Source of the DNA: Aplectana chamaeleonis
Taxonomy: Eukaryota > Nematoda > Chromadorea > Rhabditida > Cosmocercidae
NCBI GenBank assembly: GCA_029168955.1
Contig: JAPDOI010000145.1
Coordinates: forward strand, 186,001 to 250,000
Direction of reading: 5' to 3'
Length of the DNA: 64,000 nucleotides
Below are positions 32,382-43,887 of this stretch, piece after piece. Within the stretch, counting starts at the first letter, position 1. Every line of letters begins with the position of its first letter. The notes under the pieces are model-generated. The model had not been told where the DNA came from and searched no databases. It was given only the letters and a program-made list of their open reading frames with translations. Made by a program: the position numbers and the translations under genes.

Positions 32382-32850
32382 AGGCAGCATACACGCTCGT
32401 AAACGTGGTTGAGATAATAACGTGAATCAGACCATATGGCTCACAATATAATGGGTACGCATATGGAGCGTCGAAAACGACCCATGTAGCCCCTAAATGA
32501 GTAGCCAGTTTGGCCCCGCTTGTATTTTCACGCCCCTTGTATTTGCCATCCTCCTCGAACGCAAAGTTGCTGGGTCATCCTCCACGTCAGTGAAGTGTGT
32601 GTTTTACTTGTCAGGCAGTCCACCAACAGTACCGACGGTGAGGATGACCCAGCAACCTTGCGTTCGAGGAGAATGGCAGTGAAGGATGGCAGAGGGGGCG
32701 TGAAATTACGGGCGAGGCCAAAATAGCTACTCATGTAGCGGCATTATATGTCGTTTTTAACACATCAAATTGCGTGGGGATTATGTTGTGAGCCATGTCG
32801 TCTGGTTCACGTTGCCATCTCAACCACGTTTACGAGCGTGTATGCTGCCT
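32382..32850. mobile_element. Palindromic MITE, family A, copy 3
   Basis: TTAA (32378-32381) then AGGCAGCATACACGCTCGTA; right end TACGAGCGTGTATGCTGCCT; TTAA 32851-32854 shared with the next copy. Its arms form a long hairpin. Confidence 0.88.
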
Positions 32851-32854
32851 TTAA

Positions 32855-33288
32855 AGGCAGCATACACGCTCGTAAACTTGGTTGGGATAACAATACAACG
32901 CCTACTCATTTTGAAGTGTCAAAAACGACCCACAATGCCGCTACATAAGTTAGAAGTTAGCCCGCCCTGTATTTTCACGCCCCCTGTATTTGCCCTTTTC
33001 CTGCAACGCAACGTTGCTGGGTTATATTCACCGTCGGTACTGTTAGTAGGTTGCCTAACAAGTGACTCACACACGTCACTGACTTCGAAAATGACCCAGC
33101 AACCCTGCTTTAGAGCAAAAGAGCAAATACAATGGGCGTGGAAATACAGGGCGGGGCTAATTTCTAACTTATGTAGCGGCATGGTGGGTTATTTTTGACA
33201 CTTCAAAATGCGTAGGCATTACGTTGTAAGCCATACGGTTCGATTCACATTGTTATCCCAACCACGTTTACGAGCGTGTATGCTGCCT
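32855..33288. mobile_element. Palindromic MITE, family A, copy 4, abutting copy 3
   Basis: Begins AGGCAGCATACACGCTCGTA right after the shared TTAA and ends GAGCGTGTATGCTGCCT before TTAA 33289-33292. The minus-strand frame at 33219-33452 crosses its right end. Confidence 0.88.
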
Positions 33289-33292
33289 TTAA

Positions 33293-33480
33293 GTAAGGGT
33301 TTTACATCACCGCAAGAATAGAGGAAATCATTCAAGAACCCATAAACATCAGCTTGGCCGATAAAATTGAATAATGAGGATGGAGCTACCATTGCGACTC
33401 GCTCTTTAGCCAAATATTTCATGACAAAAGCACGAATAGATTTTTTATTCACTGGAACACGGAATTTCGCTATTAAAAGT
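33293..33480 (-). other. Candidate coding exon cut by a MITE (unrecognised)
   Basis: A minus-strand frame reads KFRVPVNKKSIRAFVMKYLA and then SSLFNFIGQADVYGFLNDFL before it meets the MITE at 33292. Composition is protein-like and a possible acceptor (GTTCCAG) lies near its 5' end. I do not recognise the family. If real, the MITE inserted in or directly next to an exon. Confidence 0.3.
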
Positions 33481-33689
33481 GCGGATGTACTTCTCGTTCA
33501 TGCGAGTTTTTTCCTGCATAGCTTTTTCTCATTACTTCTGTTTCACTACTACAATACAGGCCGTATCTTTTGCGTTTTTGACGAAAAAGACGCAAAAACG
33601 CTTCTTTTGTGTCCTTTTCTCCTAACTCTGTTCGACGTGGTCTATCCTGGAATCTGAGGAGATATTTAGAATCAGCATTGAGAGCTCTC

Positions 33690-33860
33690 TCTTCAGCTCT
33701 CAATGCAGTGCATATAGGCGTGACACAACCAATCCAGTGCGCGAAACGCGAAGGCGGAAGCGTGGTCGGAGGTGGTAGGATTGAATGTGTTCATATAACC
33801 GTTGCGTATGTTCTAGTGGAACACTTTGAAGGGATTTTGACTGACATATAGGGATATAAA
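33690..33860. repeat. Dispersed repeat J, copy 1
   Basis: Segment containing TATAGGCGTGACACAA, GTGCGCGAAACGCGAAGGCG and AAGGGATTTTGACT recurs inverted at about 38955-39090. Confidence 0.6.
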
Positions 33861-34149
33861 TTTCGATTTCTCCCATTTTCAAGTATCCATATTTCGGTTA
33901 CTTCCCGGGTCCCGCTTTGGGCTCAAATGGGACATAACGACCTGAGACTCCAGCAGTAATATTTTTTATGATGCCCTTTCAATTAAGCACTTCAGCAGCC
34001 AGATCCGGAGATTTTTATTTTTCACCCCTTTCAGATGTGTCAAAACAGCATTTTTTCGCCTTTTTTACGCAACGGGAGACTCAACAATCGTTCTTCTCTA
34101 GGGCACAAAACATTCTTAGGTATAAGTGCTAGTGGAGACTCTTTCAAAA

Positions 34150-34350
34150 CAGTAACAACCGGTCTGGAGCTTCTCTACGCCTAGCGACACCCTGGGGATT
34201 TTGGGTAAAAAAGACCCGAAATCACCGCTGTGTGCAATCAGTGATTTCGGGTAAAGAAGACCCGAAATCACCGCCAAGTGAACTTAGTGTGCAGTAACAA
34301 CCGGACTGGAGGGTTTCTCCGCCTAGAGACACCCCGGTGATTTTGGCTGA
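34150..34350. repeat. Short tandem duplication, ~140-bp unit
   Basis: CAGTAACAACCGGTCTGGAG... and CAGTAACAACCGGACTGGAG... begin two units that each contain CGCCTAG(A/C)GACACC; the first also holds two GACCCGAAATCACCGC boxes. Non-coding. Confidence 0.55.
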
Positions 34351-35210
34351 AAACGAGACTTAACAACTGTTCAGGCTTTACACAACTTTATCCAAACGTT
34401 TTGACAATTTATTGCACATTTATCACATTGACCACATATTGGCCGTCAACACGTCCACCTAATCCCAATCCAACGAGAATGGGCTGCGTGGCATCTGGTT
34501 CTCCTCATCACCAGTGCCCGCGGTAGTCGTTTCTTGGGTGTTCCATGTGGGGTTTTTTTTCCGCCTTCTCATGAACTTCGTAGGAGTAGAACACACTGAA
34601 ACAAAATCAATGTTGACAAGGTTTGAATGTTGTTCCAGAAAACTCTGCGCACTTCCTCAATTGATTCAACTCTATCAGCAGAGTCCATTCTCTTCTCCAG
34701 AGGCAGCTCGAGCTGGGTGCGCTCATGTGCGTTAATTTCCTTTTCGGAGCCAGCGCGAATTTCGTCATCTTATCGCCCCGCAAAATTCGAATTTTCGCAA
34801 CAGTTTCTTTTGAAAAAAGTGCGAAATGGGGTCCTGAATGGATAGCATTCTATACATACTATTCCAATACCGGAACGAATTGACAGTCATAGGAGGCACA
34901 CAAACTCATTGTAAAATAAACTCTTGGGCATCTCTAAGAGAGCGTAGTTCCACCCAGCCTATATGTATTGATGACATTAAGCAAACTAAAGAAATGGAAG
35001 TTATGAGAATTGCTTTCAAGATGATTTGAAGATGATTCGACACTTAATGGCTTCACATGTCTCGTGTTGCTCGACAAGATAGACCTGATGGGACTGAACT
35101 ATCGGCCAACTATGACAGGCGCCCTAGGGGCTCCAAAATTGGCGACAGCACCGGGGTGTCGTTTGTTGCCAACACTTTCTGATTACCAGGTATAAATCAC
35201 CATGAAATTA
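34351..35210. other. No recognised feature
   Basis: Short frames only (for example 34514-34735), with no motif or convincing splice structure. Confidence 0.35.
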
Positions 35211-35217
35211 TCACTAA

Positions 35218-36079
35218 TCGATTCGTTTCAGTGCCGCGGAGCATTCGCGGAACTCCCGAGTAATTCGAGCAAATCCGACCGTTGTCTCGGTCTCCACATC
35301 CTTGCTTGCTATGTTAAGTTCGATGTAGTTCAACCGGTCGAGGACTTCATCCATCTTTCGATCTATTCGTTCTCTGCATTGTGCTCAGCAATTGCATCTG
35401 AAAAATAGAAACAGTGATGGAAAGTTGAATCGCCTGTTCAAAATAATAAAGGTTCGGCTGGTAGGGGCTTGAAGTAGTTACCCCGTAGTAGATAACCTTT
35501 CATACATCAGAAGCAAGGTCAAGCAACCCGTCGGACAAAGTGAGGTTGAAGTTGCTACTTCCCACTACAAACGGAGGTTGGCGATCCCTCTATTAATATC
35601 TGCTTAGTTCCCAATACTTGCCATTACTATCCGCATGGCAAGTTAACGTCCCTCTGTAGCGTTCATCACAGAGTGGCTGCAGCTTCGGGCACCAAAAAGA
35701 GGGGAGTAGTCTTACCAGCAGCCACAACGCAAACACAGTTGAGACACAAAGGAGCGAAAGTTTGGGTTCAAGAAGAGAACTAGCAAATTAAAACTCTACT
35801 CGGGCAATTTCAAAGTTTAACACAAACGAAACGATTACCCTGCTGTTTCCTGATATTCCGTCTCGTCAACTTCAAAGACGCGCTCCGGCAATTCTCCTTC
35901 TACCGCAGAGGGTACCACCGCAACTAAGCGTGGTGAACCGGAACGAAACTGTTGTATGAGTACTTCAAATGATGTAAAAGTCGGTAGGGGACGGAGGGAA
36001 GTTGTTGATGAAAACGCAAAATGCCGAACCGGAGAAATTGCCACCGAAGGCGTCAAATGCAGTGTTTCGTGGTCTAACT
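35218..36079 (-). CDS. Candidate two-exon coding segment (unrecognised), minus strand
   Basis: Exon a (about 36079-35838) follows a GTTGTGCAG acceptor and ends GCAGG/GTAATCG; it includes FEVLIQQFRSGSPRLVAVVP and ERVFEVDETEYQETAG. Exon b (about 35366-35218) follows ATGCAG and reads ERIDRKMDEVLDRLNYIELN, likely a coiled coil, ending in a stop after LKRID. The phase 2 end of exon a fits the phase of exon b exactly. No family recognised. The phase match and acidic/heptad composition are the only support; a plus-strand frame at 36002-36175 (SNAVFRGLTAQRTADATIK) overlaps and competes. Confidence 0.3.
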
Positions 36080-36284
36080 GCACAACGTACAGCAGATGCA
36101 ACGATTAAAATACTGATTCGCGCGCAACACAGGCTGGAACCACGAAGTTATAGTGTAAAAACTAGTTTTCAGGTAATTTTTGTTGATTCGATGCGCTGCT
36201 GAAGGCAGACGTGAAGGAATGGTCATCATAGGAACCAAGAGAGAACGAGAGCACGTGAAATAAAGTAGGTCATAACAGAAACTA

Positions 36285-36850
36285 ATCATGAATCAATCAA
36301 CGGCTTTGCTTCCCAATAGAATAACTTAGGTCGTGCAACAGCTTTGACATTTTCCGCTTGAAGGATTAGACTCCACTCAGGGGTTTCTCGCCCTCGAGAC
36401 AAATAAAGTTCAAACAGATTTCCACCCCCGAAATACCCGACAAAAGACAGACTTAGCTCCCACGCAGAGGTTTTCCTCTCCTGAGCCACTATCCAAACGC
36501 AATTCAAACTGATTTCCACCTGCGAAATACCCAATACACGACTGATTTAGGTCCCACGCAGAGGTTTTTCTCTACTGAACGACTGTGCAGCCGCACACTA
36601 TGGGTGTTTCGTGTTAAACTATGGGTTTTCATGGAGTTCCCAATTCGGAAATGACTAATAGCAGCCGGAATTGCTCATATTAGAGATTTTCATTGTTATC
36701 AATGATTTTTCATGGGTTTTTTTCAAATAAAAAAATTTAGAAGTCAATAAATGATATAGGCGTAGCTGGAAGCGCTGTGTGCAAGTGCACACCGAACCGC
36801 ACAACTCTTTCTTTGACGGCTACGCTAGCAATTTGTCATTTCTCCTCCAG
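36285..36850. other. No recognised gene; short direct repeat
   Basis: Two related ~110-bp segments (36390-36480 and 36475-36570) share TTTCCACC, CGAAATACCC and CCCACGCAGAGGTTTT. Otherwise nothing coding. Confidence 0.4.
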
Positions 36851-36985
36851 TACGGTCAGGTCCATGGCTGGTATCCTCAGAAAAAACATTTAAACTCAAA
36901 CCGCGGCTGGTAAGTACCAGCCAACCGCTGTTTGAATTTAAATGTTTTTTCTTGAGTAAACAAGCCTCGGACCTAACCATACTTG
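36851..36985. repeat. Imperfect palindrome
   Basis: Arms GTACGGTCAGGTCCATGGCT / AGCCTCGGACCTAACCATAC and AAAAACATTTAAACTCAAAC / GTTTGAATTTAAATGTTTTT pair around TAAGTACCAGCC. Probable small MITE. Confidence 0.65.
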
Positions 36986-37204
36986 TTGAGCGGGAAAGGC
37001 GTCGGACAATTCAGACTCCGACGCCGCAACCGCGCTCATGTTGGGTAGTAAATAGCCCCTTTAAGCAGTCAAAATGGTCCCGAGGTTCCTCCTCTTCCGC
37101 GCTTTATATTAGGAGCTTCTAACACTGCGGGGCCTCACCTCAGACAGGTGTTTGTGAATATCCTTCGTCGTCTTCCCGTCGGTATGCACACACATAATAC
37201 CACC

Positions 37205-37352
37205 GACATATCGTCAATCACTGGATGAGGGATCGCCGCGACGCTGCTTGGCGGGAAAAATTGCGCGATCAATAGCTACTCTCCCTTCGTTTTCCCGCGC
37301 GCAATTTTTCCCGCCAAGCAGCGTCGCGGCGATCCCTAATCCAGTGATAGAC
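37205..37352. repeat. Near-perfect palindrome, probable MITE
   Basis: GTCAATCACTGGAT and GGGATCGCCGCGACGCTGCT then GGCGGGAAAAATTGCGCG pair with the complement ending ATCCAGTGATAGACGA. Spacer about 30 bp. Confidence 0.75.
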
Positions 37353-39416
37353 GATAGTCAATCAATTGCATGAACAAATAATAAATCCCCCTGAAAAATT
37401 TACTTGAAAATTGAGAAACGAATGAGAACGCTCTCAAAGTGTATGCTGAGGTGAGGCACCGTAATCCCAGGCTTAAAATTGTCTCCCCTTCCAAATCGCG
37501 AGAGTCGTAGCGATGCAAAAGAAATGGGCGTAGCCAGGTGCGATACCGTAGTGCCCCTGCTGCGACAGCACCGAAAACTCTTTGTCCCACTGAAATGAAA
37601 CGAGAAACGAGTTTGAATATCCTTCCATACGTTATAAGGTGGGAATTCTACACGCTAAATTCAGATAGAGAAATTTTAGCGCAAAACCAAGTCAGTTTAT
37701 TGTAAATAGCGGTCCCCACAGACATCCTCGTCATCAAAAAAAATGAGAAAAAAGTCATTCGCTGCCGATGAACCAGCAAACGGCACGGCAAGTATTGCGG
37801 TACCTATCCTGAGCCAGCTCACTGGAAGCGTTGAGAAACAAGACTAAGCGTTCAGGTGAGAATCAAAAGTGTTCTTTTGAGAATCAAAAAATATATAGGA
37901 GTGAGAGAGCGACGTTCCTTACACTTGACTGTCGACCCTGCAGTGGAGACTACGGGGAGGATAAAAATGTTCTGCAGGGGTCATTTCGCAATAATGATGA
38001 CGTAATCGCGGGTATGAAATCGACTAAGCAAGCACATTTCGGTGCGCATCGTGATATTCAGGGATCTTTGGAGAGCTTACATACGGCTGCCTGTGGAGTG
38101 GGAATATTTCGGAGTGAAGGAGGAAGTCAAGAGAGAGGAAAAGAAGGAACTGAAACAATCAAATGAAAATGCGAAGAGGGCACCGATTGCCTGCACATGA
38201 TCGTTCGATAAGTGTGTGTGTCTGCATTCGAAGCTTCGCGCGCTCTTACAGTACACCATACGAGGACACTGGAGCACCAATACCGACAAGAGGAACAGCA
38301 TTTTCAATTCTTTTCACACTTTAGTACCCATACTACTGCAGAAAAAGAAGCCCGAAACGGCTACAATATCGAACATACAAAAAATTTACATGCAAATTTA
38401 CATTTCCTGGCATCAAAAAGTGCTCATATACGCTTAGCGATTTCTTGCACAAATTCAAGGTCATATGACGTCCACAAAGGAAAATCGCGTACGACCAGAA
38501 ACGCCTCTTGAAAAAAAAAAACGTCGCGAAGCTCTCCTATAAGGCTTTGACAAGAAGCAGTCTCGCGGTGGGAAAAGCTTATAAATCTTCAAGTTGTAAC
38601 AATTGTAACAAACAACAACGAAAACATGTAACAATTTTTTCAATGCTTCCCACTCGAACTAGGGTATTTAGCAACAAGACCAGGGAAGGAGCACAAAAAA
38701 AAGTTATTAGCCTAGTCTCAGGCCGATAGGTCTCTTCTGTGTCGAGAACGGGACAACGGTGTTTCTCGTCGTTTTGCGCCGTAATTGCTGGGATACCGCT
38801 GGGCCAAAAATGCTTCCAGACTGAATTTTCCTGTTTGCAAAGGGTCCATTCTTGGCGTTTTTGTGATTGCAGACGCTTTGCGCCCCCGCGAAGGACGTTG
38901 AGAGTGTCTGCCGGGCGTCAAACCTCCTAAAAATCACTGTTTTGAGTTGGTTTGTATGCAGATGATAGTCAAAATCCCTTCAGACTGTTTCACTAGAATA
39001 TACACAACGGTTATAAAAACACATTAAATCTTCCGACCACAATTTCGCCTTCGCGTTTCGCGCACTCGATTATTTGTGTCACGCCTATACGCCTTGTTGC
39101 AGTTTAAGACATGTTGGGGATCAAAAGAAAGAGCTCTCAATGTTGATTCCAAACATCTCCTCAGATTCCGGAATGGGCCACTTTAAACAGAGTTTTGAGA
39201 AAAATGTTTTGAAAGACGCATTTTTGGGTCTTTTCGTCCAAAACGCAAAAGATACTGCCTGAATTGTACACAGACTCATTTTCGGTGACATTTGGTGGGA
39301 GCAGTTTTCTGTTAGAAGTTGAGACAAAAAAAAACAGTCCTCAATAGTTTCACTGTCCTGCGACTCATGTGAAAACCCAACCTGGAAACAAGCAAACTTA
39401 GAAACGCTTGAGACAC
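37353..39416. other. No recognised gene; contains copy 2 of repeat J
   Basis: Repeat J (inverted relative to 33690-33860) lies at about 38955-39090. Segments near 37440-37580 resemble 47330-47440. Open frames here lack recognisable motifs. Confidence 0.4.
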
Positions 39417-41108
39417 TAGGGCTGGGATTCATGAACGCAGCCGGCTAGGTTTGGGTTTGGTTAGGCAGCAACCCCAGCGGGTAGCCAAGCCGCGAACTGG
39501 CATTCACAACCGCCCTATCGCGGTTGGGTGGCTAACCATTCCGCGGCCACGTACTTGCCACTCAATTGACGCCGAGAATCTCGATTAGAGAAAATCAATA
39601 TTGGCACTCGGGTCGGAATTTCCTAACCCGTCACTGTATTTATTGGCACATGATTGCTAATTTTGTTTGCTTTTTGAATTCTTATTTTTGTCTACCTTGT
39701 GCTTTACCTTCTTCAATGGATCGCAGGCATTTAAAGGATCTTCCCCAACTTGAGACGTTTTTTCCATTTTTAAGTTTTTCATTTTTTCCTTTTTAACAAA
39801 TCCTTTTGGTTTTTCAAAAGTACATAAAGTGGTGCTGCTTTCTCACGATGAGCCGCAAACCTGCTGGGTGAAATTTTAACCCCTAATTCAGCTTTTTTCT
39901 CCCATTACTACCCTTTTCACCTTCTTTTTTTTTTTTCGAAACGCCCCTCTAATTTTTTGTGTGTTTCACATGGCTTAGGTGTTGCTGCAGGGATCATCGT
40001 CCTCTCAATGAGTTTTTGGCTCCAAGTTCTCCGTTTGTCGTTTGAAGTCCGGAGTTTTTTTCCATCTCTTTTTGTCTAAGAATCCCTTTTTGTTTTTTTC
40101 TCTTTTCATTCTGACACAAGCCTAATGTCGCTCACAACAGGAGAAAACTAAAACGACTCTTAGAAAATCATATGAAAAAGCTCAAAATGCTAGGGAAAAA
40201 CAGAGGTTCGAACTAAAACATCGAGAAAACCCAGGCTGATCACAGAATCATGTAAAGAACATTAACATTTGAAATCCAAGTGGGCGCTTCGGAAAAAAAG
40301 TAGAAGAAAACGTTGTAAATGCTGAAAACAAATTCATGCATCACAGTACCAAACCAAGTTAGGGTTTTCCAACAGAAAATGACAAAAACGATGTGAAAAG
40401 TGCTGGGAAAAAGATCTGAGGAAAATGAGGGAATTCGCAGCCGAAATGGGGGAGAAACCCCAGCGAAGAGCCTGTGGCTGCTCGGTAAATGGTCAGCGCA
40501 CGGAAGACAAGAATTAGGAACAAAAAGTGGAGACAAATAGAACAACGATGTGCGATAAAATAAAGAAGAGAGCGAGAGCAGGGAGGACAGGCTTAGAGAT
40601 TTTAGTTAGCCATGGGCAACATACATAAAACTTACAGATGAGGTTGATGATTCTGAGAATTTTCGTTGTTATCGAGAGGAACACATTATGGCTAGCGGGC
40701 CTATAATGTGGCAGTCAATAACGAGCGGCATTCCTATATTTTCAGCTTGCCTTGAAGATATCAAGTTTTTATGCGTATTCGCAAAAGGTTTTGGAATTAA
40801 TTGTGCTCATGGTCCATATCAACGAAATAAAACGTTATTTTATTCAGAAAACCTGAGAAGCTCCTCGTTTGCGATCAACCAGAACGGTATTTCCTCGAGC
40901 CTCAGTGTTGTGCACTAGTACAACACACCATCAATTCGACTACTAAGCCGCAAAACAGCTGCTAACCGCGGTTAACCGCAGCTCCGAGGTGCGGTTACGC
41001 GTAGCCCAGTCGTAGCCCAGCCGTAACCAAACCGGATTTTTTGTGAATGCCGGTTTCCTCCGCTAGCCCAGTCGTAACCGTGGCTTGCCTTTCATGAATC
41101 TCTGCCTA
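39417..41108. mobile_element. 1.7-kb non-autonomous TIR element
   Basis: Inverted ends CTAGGGCTGGGATTCATGAA (39417) and TTCATGAATCTCTGCCTAGG (41089-41108). Sub-terminal GGTTAGGCAGC and TAGCCCAGTCGTAACC repeats lie near both ends. Interior is AT- and poly-T-rich without a transposase. It abuts the 5' side of the RTE-type retrotransposon. Confidence 0.65.
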
Positions 41109-41247
41109 GGGTTGCTCAATTTCACTGAACATGCGAGCACAACTTTCTCTGGTCTTCTTCTCTCGCAATCGTTGACCATGCTAATGGCTTGTTTTGTGGT
41201 GCCATACGTTTACGATCGGCGACTTGTGAGCAAATGTTCGCTACAGA

Positions 41248-41601
41248 GTGAGCTTATTGATGGTCTCGACAAAAACATCTGCCCATTCGAAGGACATTGG
41301 CTGTGGATTCAAAATCATATACAATGGAAGCCCAAGAACCAGAAATGGCGTAGGAATATGTGTTTCGCAACGACTCCGGGATTCTGTTGCTGACGTAAAA
41401 CTCTTTGATGACCGACTAATGAAGAGTGTTATCATCAGTAAAAACCGACGGTACCACGTATTTTCGGCATACGCTCCACAAACCGGATGTACTGACCGAG
41501 TAAAGGACGAATGCTGGGCACTGTTGCACGAGAATACCGCAGAAGTACCACCAGAAAACAACATAATTGTCGTGGGAGATTTGAATGGACATAATGGATA
41601 G
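41248..41601 (+). pseudogene. RTE apurinic/apyrimidinic-type endonuclease fragment
   Basis: Frame with NGVGICVSQRLRDSVADVKL, YHVFSAYAPQTGC and VVGDLNGHNG. The AYAPQ and GDLN motifs are characteristic of APE-like endonuclease domains of non-LTR elements. A stop (TAG) directly after GHNG and frameshifts before it inactivate the protein. Confidence 0.82.
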
Positions 41602-42708
41602 ATGAAGGACGGACACAGCTGTCACGGAGGTTTTGGATATGGGACGCGGAATGTCGACGGCGAGCGCATCCTCGAATACGCGGACTCCTACGACCTGGTA
41701 ATTACAAAAGTTTCGGAAGCGCCCATCACATCTCATATCTTTCTACAGCGGTAACAACAAAACACACATAGACTTCAACCTGGTTCACCGTCGCGATCAA
41801 TGTCTTGTTACTGATGCCAAGGCCGTGCCTTTCGAAACGATTGCCGCACAGCACCGAACGTTGATCTGCACGATAAAAATTGCGCCGCCAAAGTAGAAGC
41901 ATAAGGAACGTTGTGGACCGGCACGTGTCAAGTGGTGGCGACTCAGAGAACAGAAACAGGCTGTCATGTCAAGCATCCAACTGCCTCCAGTTACGACCGT
42001 TGAGGAATTATGGCAAATGCAACCTCGTTTATACTAGAAGGGGCAAGCTTGAAGCTGGGAGTGACAATAACTGGCCGTCGCAAAATTGACAAGCAGACGT
42101 GGCTCTGGACGGACGAAGTAAAGGACAGGGTACGTGAGACGAAGCGGTTTTATCTAACCTTCCTCAGTAAGAAGACGGCAGACAATTCGCGGAAGTGCAC
42201 GGAAGGGAAGAGGGCTGCGAAACAAGCCGTGGCCATAGCCATGGCCGCTCACTACAGCGAGGTTTATCAAAAGCTCGTCACGAGAGATGGTGAGCGCATT
42301 CCCTGTCGGCTTGTAAAGTCATAGGCAAACCGAAGATGTGGGGAAGTCTTGTGGTGTTAATGACAAAGAAGGTCAGCTGCTGGTGGACCGCAAGCGCGTG
42401 ATGGAACGATAGCGCGACTATTTCGGGAAAATATGTTCACAAGAATTCGATCATCCGCCTGTTCCCTAGATTGCGCCAATTTGTGGTCCCGTACAACCGA
42501 TTTCGGTCGAAGAAGTTGAAGCGGCGTTGAAAAGGATGAAGACGGGCAAGGCGACTGGTCCGGACGATGTGGCTGCGGAAGTGTGGAAGTCGAGACACCG
42601 GAATCCCGGTCGCTAGCTCACAAAATTCTTCAATCAAATTGTCGAGGAGAAGAGAACGTCTGGTGACAGGCATCAAAACACGACGATTCCTATTTGGAAA
42701 AAGAAAGG

Positions 42709-43887
42709 TCAGAAAACCAAAACAGGCAGCAGCGACCGTTTATTCATACGTATTCGGATGTGTTCTACAAGTTTTATCATGTTTCCGTGTGCCAACTCTG
42801 TGCGTATTCAGCACGCGTTGGGTTAACTGCAGGACAGTTTCCCGGCAGTCTTCACTTACGACCGGCGGCACGCCGCTGATTGAGAGGCTTGAGGCGTGGT
42901 CTAAACCTAACGCGGCGTTGGGCGCAATGATTGATGTAAATTTTTATTTGAAATTTTGAATAAAAAAATTGCAGCGCCAATGTCGCTAGCGTCGCTTTTT
43001 TACCAATGCGTTCACCCTCACTCATTTGACGTCATATTTCGCTCTGAGTAGCTTCTATTGTTATGATATTTTTGAGAGCTCAGGAAATGCCTAGAAACTT
43101 CTTCTAAAAATAATACGCCCAGAGAGCTGTAAATAGAGCTTGGAATTTGCGTTTAGTAAAGTGAGTATGCCTTGTAAAATAGATTTCGAGGCCCCGGAAA
43201 CGATTTGCAGTGGCCGCATAAATCACAACTCTCACAGGTTGGTACAAGAAAAACGAGTAAAATTAAAACCGATAAAACAAAGTCGAAATAAGACGGCAAA
43301 GATTTCCAAAAGATCGACTTTATGGAGAAATCATCGAAAAAAGGTATCATCAGCATTCCACGCCGGCGATGTAAACAGTTGAGGCTATTTCCGCAGCTTC
43401 TCGCTGACGGCGCTGCACAGCGACAGCAACAGTGGCAGGGACAGGCTTCAGGAGTATTTGCAGTGTGTCAGCTCTGCGAAACACGTAGCTACGACATAGG
43501 CATGATAACTGTTCCTACGACGTCCGATGCCGTTCCTCCAATGCTGGTCCCGCCGCGATTTCTGCTAGATCGCACGCCTTTTGTTCATGACAGCGACAAA
43601 ATATACCATACCCCTCAGAGAGACTGCTGTCGCAGCGGCAAAAACAATGCGAGGTATCCGCGTCGCTGTCGCACGACACGATGCTGACCTCGTCCGCTGC
43701 TTGACGTCCCCCATTTCCCATCATTTCCCAGCGAGGCTTTCCGCGTTGCTACTCTGCAGAGCGCTCACGATTGGGTGAAGAAAAAAAGCTGGACTCACTG
43801 CTGAACACGCCATGACTTGTCCACTGGCGACAAACGTGATGTAACACATATGGATAAATGGTCGCTGCTGCCTGTTCAGGAGGCCCC
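42709..43887. mobile_element. 1,179-bp DNA element inserted in the RTE reverse transcriptase
   Basis: Flanked by AAGAAAGG on both sides (42701-42708 and 43888-43895), an exact 8-bp target duplication lying where the RT frame reads KKKG on one side and KKGSPADCANYRP on the other. Near the ends AACAGGCAGCAGCGACC (42721) and its complement GGTCGCTGCTGCCTGTT (43860-43876) form an inverted repeat. Inside are GC-rich segments with GCGACAGC repeats and two small frames (43140-43382, 43322-43687) that I do not recognise. An 8-bp duplication suits hAT or Merlin elements; the family is undetermined. Confidence 0.8.
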
